In this document: in pieces, positions 1 to 10,544 of the stretch
Layout: every line of letters begins with the position of its first letter
Numbering within the stretch: the stretch's first letter is position 1
The notes under the pieces: generated by a model
The model's input: the letters and a program-made list of their open reading frames with translations, nothing else
Database searches by the model: none
What the model was told of the DNA's origin: nothing
Source of the DNA: Malachius bipustulatus
Lineage: Eukaryota; Arthropoda; Insecta; Coleoptera; Melyridae
DNA: 64,000 bases
Direction of reading: 5' to 3'
NCBI GenBank assembly: GCA_910589415.1
Contig: OU342636.1
Location: 39,199,735 to 39,263,734 of the forward strand
Made by a program: the position numbers and the translations under genes

Positions 1-1
1 A

Positions 2-964
2 AATGAGAGAGTGACAGTAAGCTTGGCGTTTTGGAAAACGGCGTTTTTCTTCTGCGCCGTGTTTCTTCTTCGTTGGTACAACAGGAAAATGGCTCAAAGT
101 TCTAGCAACAAGACGCCATTCAACACGTCCATTTTCTGTCTTGGTCTCGCTTTGGTCGTTCTCAATATCCCCGTTCAATTTCTGGCATTGTGCATCGATA
201 TGAACGTCATCAGCCCACCATTGATAAACAATGTACTCGAAATGATGTTTTTCGTCATGTTACTTAATTTCTGGCGGTGCTTTATTCGAGAACATATTTG
301 GTCTAGAAATAGCACAATGATGTTTACAGCAGATTACGAGAAAAACTTTTCATGCCTTGTTTTCTGTTGCTTATTGCTGACGTTGTCCAATTCGTTGTAT
401 CTAGCAGTGCTGGGATTAATAAGTCCGTTCTGTTCAATTTGGACGTACATCAGTGAACTTTTTACAATCGGCTTAATGGCTTTTACAAGTCTTTGTGCGG
501 TTTCATATTTTTCCATCCTTTTATATATGAGCTGTTTCTGTTTTCGCTGCTGCAGAACCCGTTTCCCGAGAAATATTTCCCATCCTCTTAAAATTTATTA
601 CGAGACTTTGCGTTTCCGTTATTGCGCTGTTACTTTGATTACAATACTTTGCGCCGGGTGCACATTGTCTTACATAGTTTCAAGTCAAGTTGTTCAAATT
701 TGCAAATGGACTAGGAGAGTCGCATGGATAAGCGCAGCTATACAGATACCGCCATGGTGTGTGACTGCTATATTCGGATTGTGGAATGTTTATGCATTCA
801 TGATAATGATCTTGTATGCTCCGTGTAAGCCTAAACCGATTACCGAAATTTTAAATAGAATTCAGTTGGAATTGTCTACGAGGAACAGGGATGCGACTGT
901 TAACGAATCTATTGCAACGGAGCGGTATCAGTTAAGATTGTATGAGTTTAACTCGCTTGTTTAG
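2..964 (+). CDS. Wntless-like protein, divergent tandem paralogue (3' part only)
   Basis: This open frame continues off the left edge; no in-frame stop precedes position 2. About 320 residues are visible. They align with the C-terminal membrane half of the Wntless protein encoded at 2311-4779. Shared landmarks in order are a lysine-threonine-hydrophobic helix start, an LNxPxxxLxLxIDM block, an EH motif (REHI against GEHM), SPFCSIW against NPFYSIW, a YETL tyrosine signal against YEGI, and GLWNVY against GMWNVY followed by ILYAP. Most other positions differ, so this is an old or fast-evolving copy. The frame is intact and ends at a TAG at 962-964. The Wntless family moves lipidated Wnt ligands from the Golgi to the surface and is recycled by clathrin; whether this copy binds Wnt cannot be judged without its luminal N-terminal half. 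The GC-poor codon use differs from its neighbour. The N-terminal exons should lie left of the window. Confidence 0.82.
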   Translation, partial: NERVTVSLAFWKTAFFFCAVFLLRWYNRKMAQSSSNKTPFNTSIFCLGLALVVLNIPVQFLALCIDMNVISPPLINNVLEMMFFVMLLNFWRCFIREHIWSRNSTMMFTADYEKNFSCLVFCCLLLTLSNSLYLAVLGLISPFCSIWTYISELFTIGLMAFTSLCAVSYFSILLYMSCFCFRCCRTRFPRNISHPLKIYYETLRFRYCAVTLITILCAGCTLSYIVSSQVVQICKWTRRVAWISAAIQIPPWCVTAIFGLWNVYAFMIMILYAPCKPKPITEILNRIQLELSTRNRDATVNESIATERYQLRLYEFNSLV

Positions 965-1060
965 TAAATCGGGAAAATGTTGTTTACCATCAACATCAAA
1001 GCCATGTGGCCGATCCTACTTAATTATGGTTACGGTTACAGGTCACTTTTTATTTTTAAT

Positions 1061-1146
1061 AAGACTGTTTAGATTTTAAGTTAACTGTCTCTGTCTCATT
1101 TTTAAGACTGCTTAGATTTTAAGTTAACTGTCTCTGTCTCATTGAA
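1061..1146 (+). repeat. 43-bp tandem duplication in the 3' UTR of the Wntless-like gene
   Basis: A 43-bp unit beginning AAGACTG is present twice in direct tandem, at 1061 and 1104, with about one difference. It lies roughly 100 bp after the stop codon and before the first polyadenylation signal, so it is probably transcribed. Confidence 0.8.
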
Positions 1147-1260
1147 TGCTAACTGGGACTGCTAGTATCATGTCCTGGCTAAATATCTGGTAGAAGCTAA
1201 AGGCCTAGAAACAAAAGAAGAAGAATACTGCTTGTATCATGTTTTTCATTTAAGTTTCTG

Positions 1261-1266
1261 AATAAA
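1261..1266 (+). promoter_or_regulatory. Polyadenylation signal AATAAA for the Wntless-like gene
   Basis: This is the first canonical AATAAA, about 300 bp after the stop at 964. Further AATAAA-like matches follow at 1303-1330, so the exact site is uncertain. Confidence 0.5.
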
Positions 1267-1349
1267 ATTAGTTAACATTTCCTGCTTTACCCACTCGGTA
1301 AAATAAATGAATAAATAAATTTAATAAATAAAAAGGTATGAATTAAATA

Positions 1350-2310
1350 CTCGCGGCTGTTTGGACGGTAGATTCCTTCCGGATGTTCTATGATGAGACA
1401 CAATCCAGTGTGACGTCATTGAAAACTATCCCGGGTCAGCATTGGTACGGGAGGTTTTAGGAGATTTTAGTGTCTAGCGTTAGTCTTACATACCCAGAAC
1501 CTGATAAATCACGTCCTCATGGTCATTATTTTGTTAGATTCTTTCCGTCACCCCCTGAAAATTCAAGAAAATTAAAAATACATTTATATAAAACATCAGG
1601 AAGGGCACATATACTGTCCAAACAGCTGTAACCGCCAGAAAACGTTTGTTGAATACGGCGAACTCGATGAAAATTGAAAATTACACACATGCCTGTTTTA
1701 AATCTTAGATCTGTGTATATTTTGGCAGCAGTTTCTTCATAATGTAGTATACTGTGTTTATCATCCAAAGAGTTTACCTTGTCTAAGAAAAAAATTTATC
1801 GTCGCGAACAGAAACGTCAATGTCAATATTGATACTATTGCGCCGAGTATTATAACATTAATATTATAATAAATGCACGGTAGAGTTATAACGTTAAGAA
1901 AATTCAAAAGAAAATCATCCATTATTGTGTGAAAATATTAACTTTTAATTTTTAAATTCTTCGTTAATACAATAATTAGTAATTATAACAACACCCTTCA
2001 ATAAAATGCGTAATAAATACTGCGCATGCGGATATATCGGCGCTTTAGCAGGGAGGAATAAAAATCGAATCTCGAATTAGTTCGATTCGATTCGATTCAA
2101 TTTCAGTGATTGTTTTTGTTTATTTATTTTATTCATTCATGTTTTCATTGTTTTCTAATCCAAAATCCCCTCAAACTGGTAATTAAAAGCGGAAAACCTC
2201 TTATTCGAGAGCCCTAGACAATTTCCGAACATTTGGATGGTAAGCCAGGGACCAAAGTAAGAAGATATCAAAGAAAAAGTGCAGTGTGAACAGAAAATAA
2301 GGCACACAAA
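1350..2310 (+). promoter_or_regulatory. Intergenic region with the probable wls promoter and 5' UTR
   Basis: No gene is supported here. Near its right end are a TGCGCATGCG palindromic motif of NRF1 type at 2021-2030, a short GATTC-repeat run around 2080-2100, and a TCAGT initiator-like site at 2103-2107, about 205 bp before the wls ATG. No TATA box is placed convincingly. The ATG context (CACAAAATGCC) has A at -3, which suits insect initiation. Confidence 0.4.
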
Positions 2311-4779
2311 ATGCCTGGTACGATAATCGAGAACTTGAGCACCCGCAAGCTCTGCGTGCTCGTCGGGGTGCTTCTGGCCGGTCAGTTGGCGTGCTTCCTG
2401 GTCGGTTTCATGGCACCGAGCCCTGCGGGCACCCAGCAGATCCTCTCGACCGTCTGCGAAGACCCGGAGCCTCGACGTCTCAAGGAACCCGGCCGCTGGT
2501 TCACCCCTTCCACCTGCAAGAGGATCAACCTTCAGGACTCCAAGACCATGCTGGGACTGGACGCTTATAATCTGGTAAGTGTGCAGCATGTTTTTTGGGT
2601 GACTCTTCGCTGCTCACTACCTACCTATATGTAGGTAATACTGGCAGTATACAGGGTGTTGAAAAACTTGGGGAAATAATTAATGAGGCATTAAAAGGAA
2701 TCCGAATTCGCTTTCAAAAATCGAAATTATCAGGAAATTTGTAAATAAAACGACATTTCAAGACAAATGGTTCATAGAGGTTATGTGTTTAAATGCTGGC
2801 TGGTTAAATTAATAAACTAAGCACAATTAAATTCCTTTTCAAAAGCAAATAGAGCTGAGAAAAATCTACAACTGACAACACTGTTACCAGCAAGGGTAAG
2901 GATTTTGGTTTATTTGGTTTTTGAATGACAGTTTTAATAATATTGTCATTGTCACCACAATTTGACTTGTTAGTTTTAGTTTGACATATTATACACTCAA
3001 CTGCCAACAGCAGGTTTTATTTCCTTACAAACATTGGACATAATTTCATATTTGAAAAGTTTCAACAGCATGCAAGAAATTACAGCCTAAGTTTATTTAA
3101 AAAAAAATCATTTCTAGACAGCCAGCCAATTTTGACAAACTGACAAGTAGACATGACTTATGGAAACTGCAACCATAGAATAGCCAACAACAAAAAAAGA
3201 CCAGATAGATATTCTCTAACCTGCAAATTCACTGCAATGTTGCCATACCTTAAATAAAAAGAAATTATTGAGATATCTCCGAAACAAAGATTTTTTTTGG
3301 TTTTAATTTATGTTCATTTTTTCCAGGAGTTTTTTCAACACCCTGTATGAAGTAAAAAAATTGGTAATTACAATTTCAGATAATTTTAAATAACGAAAAC
3401 GGCACTTTTTCCAGGTGTTTGCGGTGGTGATGCCTCTCTTCAACGAGGATTTCTCCCGCTGGCAACAGAACCTGGTCGGAGTGCTTCAGATCGACGTCGT
3501 GTACGGCGGCTACAAGATCCTGAACGGAGTGACAGAACTGACGATCGACTCTAGACTGGCCTACAGCGATAAGCTCCCGAACGGCGGACGAACCCCCTGG
3601 AAGCTACACTCCCTGGCAGAGGAGAAACGTTACATGGATTGCAGCTTCAACGCGAGCGGTACTGAAGATCTCACCGGATACCCTTACTCCTGCTCCATGG
3701 TGCCGTTGTTCGAGCTCGGTTCCCTCCATCACGACTATTACTTGCTGAACATGCGATTGCTGCACAACGAAACGTTAAACAAGAACACCAACCTGGACAG
3801 GATCATCGACATTTACCTGCACATTATCCACATGAACGGCGGTTTCACCAAGGTATGGGTCTCGCTGAAGACGGTCTTCTTCCCCCTGATCTCTCTGATA
3901 CTGTTCTGGTTTTGGAAGCGCGTCTATCAATTATCCAGAACGCCCGCTTTGTTAGAATACATGCTACTGTCTCTGGGGGCGAGTCTGGCTTTTCTGAACC
4001 TGCCGCTCGAATATTTAACTTTGCAAATCGACATGCCGTACATGCTACTGCTGAGCGACATCCGTCAGGGAATATTCTACGCGACCCTGCTCTCGTTCTG
4101 GTTGATCTTCGCCGGTGAGCACATGCTGGTCCAGGACACCGGCGAAAAGAACTCCATTAAATTGTACTGGAAGCATTTAAGCACAATCGTCATCGGTTGT
4201 CTCTCCCTGCTCGTTTTCGATCTCTGCGAACGCGGCGTCCAGCTCGTGAACCCCTTCTACTCGATCTGGGTCACGCCCGTCGGAACGAACCTGGCCCTCT
4301 CGTTCATAATCCTCGCCGGGATATCTGCCGGCATTTATTTCCTGTTCCTCTGCTACATGATCTGGCGCGTCTTCAAGAACATCAGCATCAAGCGGGCCGT
4401 CTTGCCGAGCATGTCCCAGGCTCGCCGGCTGCACTACGAGGGCATAATCTACCGGTTCAACTTCCTCATGTTGGCGACCGTGGTTTGTGCCGGGGTCACG
4501 ATAATTTCCTTCATTCTCAGTCAGGTGGCCGAGGGCCGTAACAAGTGGGACGAGGACATGGATTTGGAACTGTCGTCGGTGCTGCACACGGGCGTGTACG
4601 GGATGTGGAACGTCTACATTTGTGCCATGCTGATTTTGTATTCGCCCAGCCACAAGAAATGGCCGACGGAGCAGTGCAGCGAAGGCGAAGAGGTGGAGTT
4701 CAATCGGTTGCCTTCCGAAGGGGCCGTCAACGAGATCTCTTCTTTGACGTCGTTCGCGACTAAGGCTAGTATCGAGTGA
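2311..4779 (+). CDS. wls: Wntless (Wls/Evi/Sprinter), Wnt cargo receptor; join 2311..2574, 3415..4779
   Basis: Wls is a multipass membrane protein that binds lipidated Wnt in the Golgi, carries it to the plasma membrane and is recycled. The two coding exons give 542 residues, the usual family length. Exon 1 (88 codons) opens with the family start [14 protein letters not shown] and a first membrane segment at residues 13-33. Its donor is CTG|GTAAGT and the intron is phase 0. Exon 2 begins after TTTTTCCAG and carries the luminal domain with [12 protein letters not shown], the [12 protein letters not shown] block and N-glycosylation sequons (one at about residue 167). It then has seven membrane segments with the block [12 protein letters not shown], the GEHML motif and NPFYSIW. 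The YEGI endocytic signal is at 429-432, and the tail ends in an EISSLTSF block typical of insect Wls. All parts are intact. Exons are strongly GC-rich, unlike the surrounding DNA. The upstream neighbour is a diverged paralogue in the same orientation. Confidence 0.97.
2652..3345. mobile_element. CAGGGTG-type MITE filling the wls intron
   Basis: The wls intron (2575-3414) contains an element that starts TACAGGGTGTTGAAAAA and ends with the inverse, TTTTTTCAACACCCTGTA. It is flanked by TA on both sides, as in Tc1/mariner-type insertions. There is no transposase frame. The right TIR carries a CCAG/GAG match (around 3325) that resembles a splice acceptor about 90 bp before the true one. Confidence 0.75.
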
Positions 4780-6120
4780 ACGGGTGATCACGTCTTGAGG
4801 CTGCTTTCTTCTTTAGGTTGTGAAAAGGTACTTTTCTGGTAGTTTATGGTACCTACTTCGTTCGTACTTTTGTATTTTCTCATAAATCAGTAAAAAATAA
4901 TTAATTATGTATTTATATGCATGCGTGAGACTGTTTGTTATTAATGTTAGTTCTTCTCATCTTTTTTACATTAAATTATGATGTAGGTAGGCAGTTGGAT
5001 TGTTTTCAATGGTCAATTATGGTGTGAGTGTGACATAGAATTACAAGAATGCTTAAATACCAGAAATTCTACTTGTAATTTTCCATGATTTCCGGTTCCA
5101 GTTATTATCTTCTGTATAAATTCTCATTCAGATATTTTGAAAAATGTGTGTTTTTGCCATGGTAGCTGAAGAACTTTCTTGAAATAATTTAAAAAATTAC
5201 ATGGATGACATCATCTCAGTCGTAGAAATATTGTAAAGCGTCTAGTTGTTAAAATAAAGTTCAATATTTTACAAATGATTGAATTTTGGCGCAATATGAC
5301 TGGTTTGGGCTGAAGCTAGTGGTCAGGCTTATTTTTACCCAAAATTGTAGCTTGTTGGTAATTTTCTGTAAAGGGAAGAAGCAAGTTGAATTTCCCTTAG
5401 AAAAACTGGAACCAAAAAATCGAAATTTGTGGGGCAAGGCTTTAAAAAATGCTCTGGGTACCTAACCCAGCATGTAACTATCATACGAAAAAACAAAATT
5501 TTTATTTCATTTTCTGATCACCAGCTGGTTGGCTAGTCATATTAGAACTTTACTCATCATTTTATAATCTGACTAGTTTTATTCAGAATGACTAGGCATA
5601 TGCCTGCTAGGTATATGTTTTGAAAAAACAAATTAAGTGAATTGAAGGTCGATTGAATGCTCTGTTCAACAATGTGCAATGAGATTTAACTTATGGCGAT
5701 GGTGCTTATGTGTTGCTGAATGCGAAATTTTAATGTTTCTAGAATTGACTTTTTCGCTCAATTCTCTGTATTTATTTTGCTTAAAGATTCATAGGCTTTT
5801 TCTTAACAAAAATGGCTTTTTAAAGGGAAGTGTCTTGGAAACTTCCCTGTCACTATGACTGAAAGTCGTACTGGTACTTTTTCAAGATTTTTACTAATCT
5901 TTAAAAATTGGAACTGTTTCTGCGCGCGATTTTAACAATAATTGTAGCAGTCTTGATTAAAATTACTTTAATTTCTAGCAGTATGATAATTATTATCAAC
6001 TCAGTATTATTCGTTGTGATTTTTTACTAAATGCTTCCTATTTGGTGTAGCATGTTAGCTTGTAAGTTCACACTTTGTGTATTTATGTATTTTAGATTAA
6101 ATAATAAATACATATTAGCA
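4780..6120 (+). promoter_or_regulatory. wls: wls 3' UTR region with two candidate polyadenylation signals
   Basis: AT-rich sequence without coding potential follows the stop codon. AATAAA occurs at 5253-5258 and again at 6103-6108. The first would give a 3' UTR of about 0.5 kb and the second about 1.35 kb; sequence alone does not decide which is used. Confidence 0.45.
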
Positions 6121-6254
6121 AGTATGGTTTTATTTTATTATTTGATTTGTTGAGTATTAATTATTTTTAAGGGGGGTGAATGGAACCGGCGTTGCGGTAG
6201 TGATCCTGACATGCCATAGTGTCAATCTATTTGTGGAAGTTAGTTCTCGAACTT

Positions 6255-6425
6255 TGCCTCAACATCGCGCCTGTTAATAGGAGACCAGAAGTAGTGAGGA
6301 GGTATAGTTAGGAACAAGCGAAAAATGCGATCATGTAAACAACTTTCCCTTCAACATGGCTCCTGTTAATAGGAGGCTAGAACTAGTGAGGAGGTATATA
6401 GTTAAGACAAGAGAAAAATGAAATC
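6255..6425. repeat. Dispersed 'ATGGCTCCTGTTAATAGGAG' repeat, left group
   Basis: Two imperfect tandem copies of a roughly 110-bp motif contain a variant of ATGGCNCCTGTTAATAGGAG, then TGAGGAGGTATA and GACAAGAGAAAAATG. The same motif recurs at 8840-9085, on the far side of the non-LTR element. Confidence 0.7.
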
Positions 6426-6950
6426 ATTATAGTCCAATAAAGTCTAAAAAGTCATACGTATCGATTAAGAATACACATCATTTTGATAGTTTGATTTATT
6501 TTGTTTCATGTACGTGTTTTTATAGTAACCGTCCAGTTTGTCTAAACACTCCATCCCGCATAAATAAGTATACGTCAACATTGGTTTTGAATGAGAATTA
6601 AATGCACAACACAGAGGATAGAATGTCATTACGTGAATAAATTTTATGTAGTTGTCAGTGGCTCTCAAACTGACGTAAGCGGTTCAATTCATTTTTTGAA
6701 TGATTCCTTCAATAATTACGCTCGTTCACAACTTGACAATTAACTGTTTGACATTTAATTTAATTTTTAATTTATTTAATTTAATTTAATTTAATTCAAA
6801 CCAGATAGAAATACATACATAATTCACAAAGTAATTACAAATGCAATACCCTACAGAGGTAAACGAGGTTACCTGTGCGTAGGTCTGGCTATAAACAATT
6901 AAACCCAATAAATAAGTACCTTAAATCTAAATACTAAAACTAAAAACTAA

Positions 6951-7055
6951 CTAATCATAATATTTAATTCCTTTCTTAATGTAAAAAACCACTCCTCCTG
7001 TATGTCTACTATTTGAATCGATTCTTAAAACATAACTATCAATTGAAAAGTTCAC
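6951..7055 (-). pseudogene. Fragment of ORF2 endonuclease (APE type)
   Basis: This open stretch of 34 codons reads LRIDSNSRHTGGVVFYIKKG, which matches the region of insect non-LTR apurinic endonucleases where a conserved R-x-D is followed by R-x-GGV and a YxKK strand. It ends at TAG and is out of frame with the small frame upstream. An internal deletion with a frameshift is the simplest explanation. Confidence 0.6.
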
Positions 7056-7234
7056 TGTCCCATATATCCATTGTCACATGAGTCTCTGTCACACACACTA
7101 CTGTTGGTTTTTTGGCCTCTGCAAAAACGCTTAGCTCGTCTACATGTGCCACCAAGCTCTGAATATTCTGTTGATACATTATGACTTGGTTCACTACTTG
7201 CTTTGACCCTCTTTTTTCTGTAGTCGCTACTCAT
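7052..7234 (-). CDS. Short frame overlapping the ORF1 stop; probable ORF2 N-terminus remnant
   Basis: The 60-residue frame starts at an ATG inside the last ORF1 codons (ATGAGTAG overlap). Such overlaps are usual between ORF1 and ORF2 in jockey-type elements. The protein is polar and basic with four cysteines and has no domain I recognise. It stops where the endonuclease fragment begins in another frame. Confidence 0.4.
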   Translation of the reverse strand: MSSDYRKKRVKASSEPSHNVSTEYSELGGTCRRAKRFCRGQKTNSSVCDRDSCDNGYMGQ

Positions 7235-8387
7235 CTATATCGTATTTCACCTTACTTTGTTGTATCTTTAAAACTCTTTGATAACATGGGCAATCATAAC
7301 TGTATGCCATATGATCCACCCGAAGATCTAGGTTTAATTTCTCAATCGCTTCTTTACAATTAACACACTGGTAGTTGCCTTCACTTATTTTGCAGTCTTG
7401 ACCATTATGCTCTGATGAACATTTATAACACGCTTTCTTTTTTGTGCAATCCTTAGCAAAATGATTATATCCCAGACATTTATAACACCTCACCACTCCT
7501 ATGTAATCTTCAACTTTTACTACTGTCCACCCTAGGTTAATCTTTTCCTTTTCCATTAAGGACTTATATGTACATGCATCAATGTCTAAGACCATTGACA
7601 TTATTTTTGGATATTTCTTACTAAATATTCTTCTCTGTACATTCAATTTAAAATCTTTCACTCTATCATTCAACCCATTTTGTTCAATAATCTGTCTCAC
7701 AATTACCTCATCATCGTTATCATCCTCTTTATTTATTCCCATTATTCTAACCTTGGGTGTTTTCATTTTTGCTACTCTTATTTCATACTTATCGGACAAT
7801 TTTGCTTGGATTTCCTCTTGTAGTTTTACTCTATCTTTTTGACTACTAGACTTAATTATTACTTGACCTCCAGAAATCTCTCTCAACTGTGACACTCCCA
7901 CACCTAGCTCCATTGGGTTGATCTTATTTTTTATGTCTTTCTTAGTTTCTGCGCTCATCTGCACCACCTTCGGCATCACAACTATAGGTGGTTCAGTATG
8001 CCTTTTTCTTGTTGCCATCGCGTATGTTAGCTTAGTTGTATCATGCTTAGTTGCACTCCCGATCTTTTCAACTTCAACTTCTATTATTCTCTTAATTTTC
8101 ATCTCCAAGTTCATTAATTCTTGCTTATGTACTTCTCTGATTTTTACAATTTCTGCCTCAAATACATCTTTTATCATATCAACTATGTTTTTCTCATCCT
8201 GTTTCTTCATTGTACATGGACCACAAAAGAAGAACAGTTTTCTGTCCTTCTTTATTTGTAGAGCTCTCATCTCAGTTGTCGTTACACATGCGGACAAACA
8301 TTTCTCGCAAAACTCTGTACCACATTTATCACATACATAACATTCATTTACCATCCTTAAACATTTCTTGCATTTTTCTCCCCCCAT
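7227..8387 (-). CDS. Non-LTR retrotransposon ORF1 (gag-like, zinc-knuckle nucleic-acid-binding protein)
   Basis: ORF1 proteins of this class coat element RNA and form the retrotransposition particle. I take the start at the Met at 8387 (MGGEKCKKC), because the cysteine module begins there; an upstream Met at 8453 is also in frame. The N-terminal 60 residues hold a zinc-binding cluster of CxxC pairs (CKKC, CYVC, CDKC, CEKC, then CGPC). A charged, probably coiled-coil stretch follows (residues about 65-120), then a lysine-rich middle region of the RRM-like type. The C-terminal third has zinc knuckles CYKCLGYNHFAKDC and CYKCSSEHNGQDC and a third, longer Cys/His set. The frame is intact although its partner ORF2 is nearly all deleted. 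Confidence 0.85.
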   Translation of the reverse strand: MGGEKCKKCLRMVNECYVCDKCGTEFCEKCLSACVTTTEMRALQIKKDRKLFFFCGPCTMKKQDEKNIVDMIKDVFEAEIVKIREVHKQELMNLEMKIKRIIEVEVEKIGSATKHDTTKLTYAMATRKRHTEPPIVVMPKVVQMSAETKKDIKNKINPMELGVGVSQLREISGGQVIIKSSSQKDRVKLQEEIQAKLSDKYEIRVAKMKTPKVRIMGINKEDDNDDEVIVRQIIEQNGLNDRVKDFKLNVQRRIFSKKYPKIMSMVLDIDACTYKSLMEKEKINLGWTVVKVEDYIGVVRCYKCLGYNHFAKDCTKKKACYKCSSEHNGQDCKISEGNYQCVNCKEAIEKLNLDLRVDHMAYSYDCPCYQRVLKIQQSKVKYDIDE

Positions 8388-8839
8388 TTTGTCAGTTGCA
8401 AACAAGGTCCGCCAGTGTATGGAATGCAACAGTAAATCACAACCCTGGTACACAAGCCAGTAGGTGTATGGAAAGCTTTAGATATCTTCTTATCCTTATC
8501 TTCTACACCAATTGATAAGCGACCTCCTCTTCACCTGGCTTTAATTACATCTTCCATCATTATATCATCATTCATTCAAAATAGAAACTCTTCACTATTA
8601 TAGGCCAGATCTCCACCTTCAATTTGATATAATTTTCTTATATTTATTCTCTCTAGTACCACAACAAACTGCTATTAATGGGACACCACTCAACAATCAG
8701 TAACTTAATTATTCTTCATTTCTCTCTGATCAAATCTCTGATCAGAAAAAACATTTTCTGGTGAAATTAAAAATATTAATTCGGACGGTTAGTAAGACGT
8801 CACATCTGACTTTTTAAAGTTAATCCTACTATATACAAC

Positions 8840-9085
8840 TTTCCTTCAACATGGCTCCTGTCATTTTGCGTTTAGAAGTTGCGAGGAGGTATAGAGAAAA
8901 ATTGGTTTAAGTTGGAGCTTCCCTCCAAGATGGCGCCTGTTAATAGGAGGCTAGAACTAGTGAGGAGGTATATAGTTAGGACAAGAGAAAAATGCGATCA
9001 TGTAAACAACTTTCCTTCAACATGGCTCCTGTTATTTTGCGTTTAAAAGTTGTGAGGAGGTATAGTTAGGACAAGAGGAAAATGT
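8840..9085. repeat. Dispersed 'ATGGCTCCTGTTAATAGGAG' repeat, right group
   Basis: Three imperfect copies of the same motif as at 6255-6425 are present in the same orientation. One stretch containing TAGGAGGCTAGAACTAGTGA is nearly identical to the left group. The non-LTR element lies between the groups. Confidence 0.7.
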
Positions 9086-9301
9086 CATCAATAAAGAGGC
9101 ATTTTAAGAAAATTGAGTCTATTTGAACTGGGTAGGGGTGGGCCGATCTAGCAATTCAGTAGTGTCGGTGTCGGTTTGTGCCAGGATGACTGTCGTTCTG
9201 TAGTGAAATCAAATTTGGGAAAAGAATAAAAAAAAGGAGAAAATAAATTCTATATTTTCTATAATTCCAACTTACACATATGTACAACAATTGAATACAA
9301 C

Positions 9302-9564
9302 AATTGAACCCTATGCTGCAACAACGTTGTAAGTGCCAAAAGTAAATTTTGCGGGAAGTCGAAATAAACATTTTTTTGTGAACCAATATAATATATCAGC
9401 TTACAAACATTAATATATTAATTAATTATATTCCTTAATTAACATTAATATATTAATGTTTGTAAGCTGATATATTATATTGGTTCACAAAAAAATGTTT
9501 ATTTCGACTTCCCGCAAAATTTACTTTTGGCACTTACAACGTTGTTGCAGCATAGGGTTCAATT
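9302..9564. repeat. Perfect inverted repeat, 121-bp arms and 21-bp loop
   Basis: Positions 9302-9422 are the exact reverse complement of 9444-9564. I checked the arms base by base and found no mismatch. The loop is AT-rich. There is no coding content and no clear target duplication; a foldback or MITE-type element is likely. Confidence 0.95.
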
Positions 9565-10544
9565 ATATAAATGGCTTCAATGCAAAGTAATAAATTTTTT
9601 AATGCAAGGTCAATAATTTTTATCATTAATACAAAATACAAGTATAAAATAATGGCAAAACGTATTTACACACGAAATTATTTGACAAAATTACATGGCA
9701 TTTGCTTAACTTAAAAAATGTACAAATTTACAAAAGTAAGTACAATGATGAAACTTATCTATATCAGTACAAAAATAAACATAAATATTTACAAAATTCA
9801 GACTTTCAATAATGATAATAATAATAATTACAAATAATTATTGTGCCTACCTACATGCTAGAAAACTTTCGGTTTTACATCTGCAGCAATAAGAGAATGA
9901 GTGCTGCTTATAAAATCTTGGCCTCGTCTAAAACATTCAAAGATCAAAAAGTAACTTTCACAAGAAACAGTTTATTAAATTCCTTCTCAAACCCGTAATT
10001 TTTTTTTTCAATTATCTGGTTGAACAATAAGCTTTTATTGTGATTGGATGATAAGATCCTTTAATGAAGTTATTTTTTGTACTAATTAAAACCACACCAC
10101 AAAGCCGACTACCAACAGTAAAGTTCCATTCAAGAGAAATTTTCTCCAATTAACTTCATCCAATATGGATTCATTCATCCACTTTTATCCTGCATCTTAT
10201 ACAGAATTATTATTTTTTCAAGAGTCAGCGATAAGAAAAAGGGTTACTGTCAACGAAGTTATCCTCAGGAAAACTTATTCACTTTTATTACTTTCATTTC
10301 AACCCAAAAGTAGTTTGAAACAGTTTTAAATTTAATAGAGTTAAAAAAAAACCTGACAGATTATAGATGGAAAACAGATTGCGAGATGATAGCCTGCTTG
10401 AAAATATTCAAACCTAACTACAATTTATGCGATTGAATTAAAATTATTATCCTTAATTCACACAGACTCTAAATCCCTTCTTAATAAATTATACTCTAAG
10501 GAATATCTTCTACTCTATGACAGCAACAGTTGACATTGACAGGC

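Larger units (their letters stand above)
6752..8700 (-). mobile_element. Deleted jockey-like non-LTR retrotransposon
   Basis: Read on the minus strand, the element has a leader, an intact gag-like ORF1 (7227-8387), a short frame overlapping the ORF1 stop (7052-7234), a fragment of the ORF2 endonuclease (6951-7055), a roughly 200-bp 3' UTR, and a 3' tail of TTAAA-type simple repeats at 6752-6797. Reverse transcriptase is missing, so most of ORF2 has been lost internally. This is a dead or non-autonomous copy. The 5' limit is approximate because I could not see a target-site duplication. Confidence 0.75.

Noticed and set aside
1526..1768. 80-codon minus-strand frame between the Wntless genes
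   Set aside because: No domain, no splice or promoter evidence, and AT-rich composition unlike local coding exons.
2155..2589. 144-codon minus-strand frame
   Set aside because: Antisense of wls exon 1 and its leader.
4177..4791. 204-codon minus-strand frame
   Set aside because: Antisense shadow of the GC-rich wls exon 2, which has clear homology on the plus strand.
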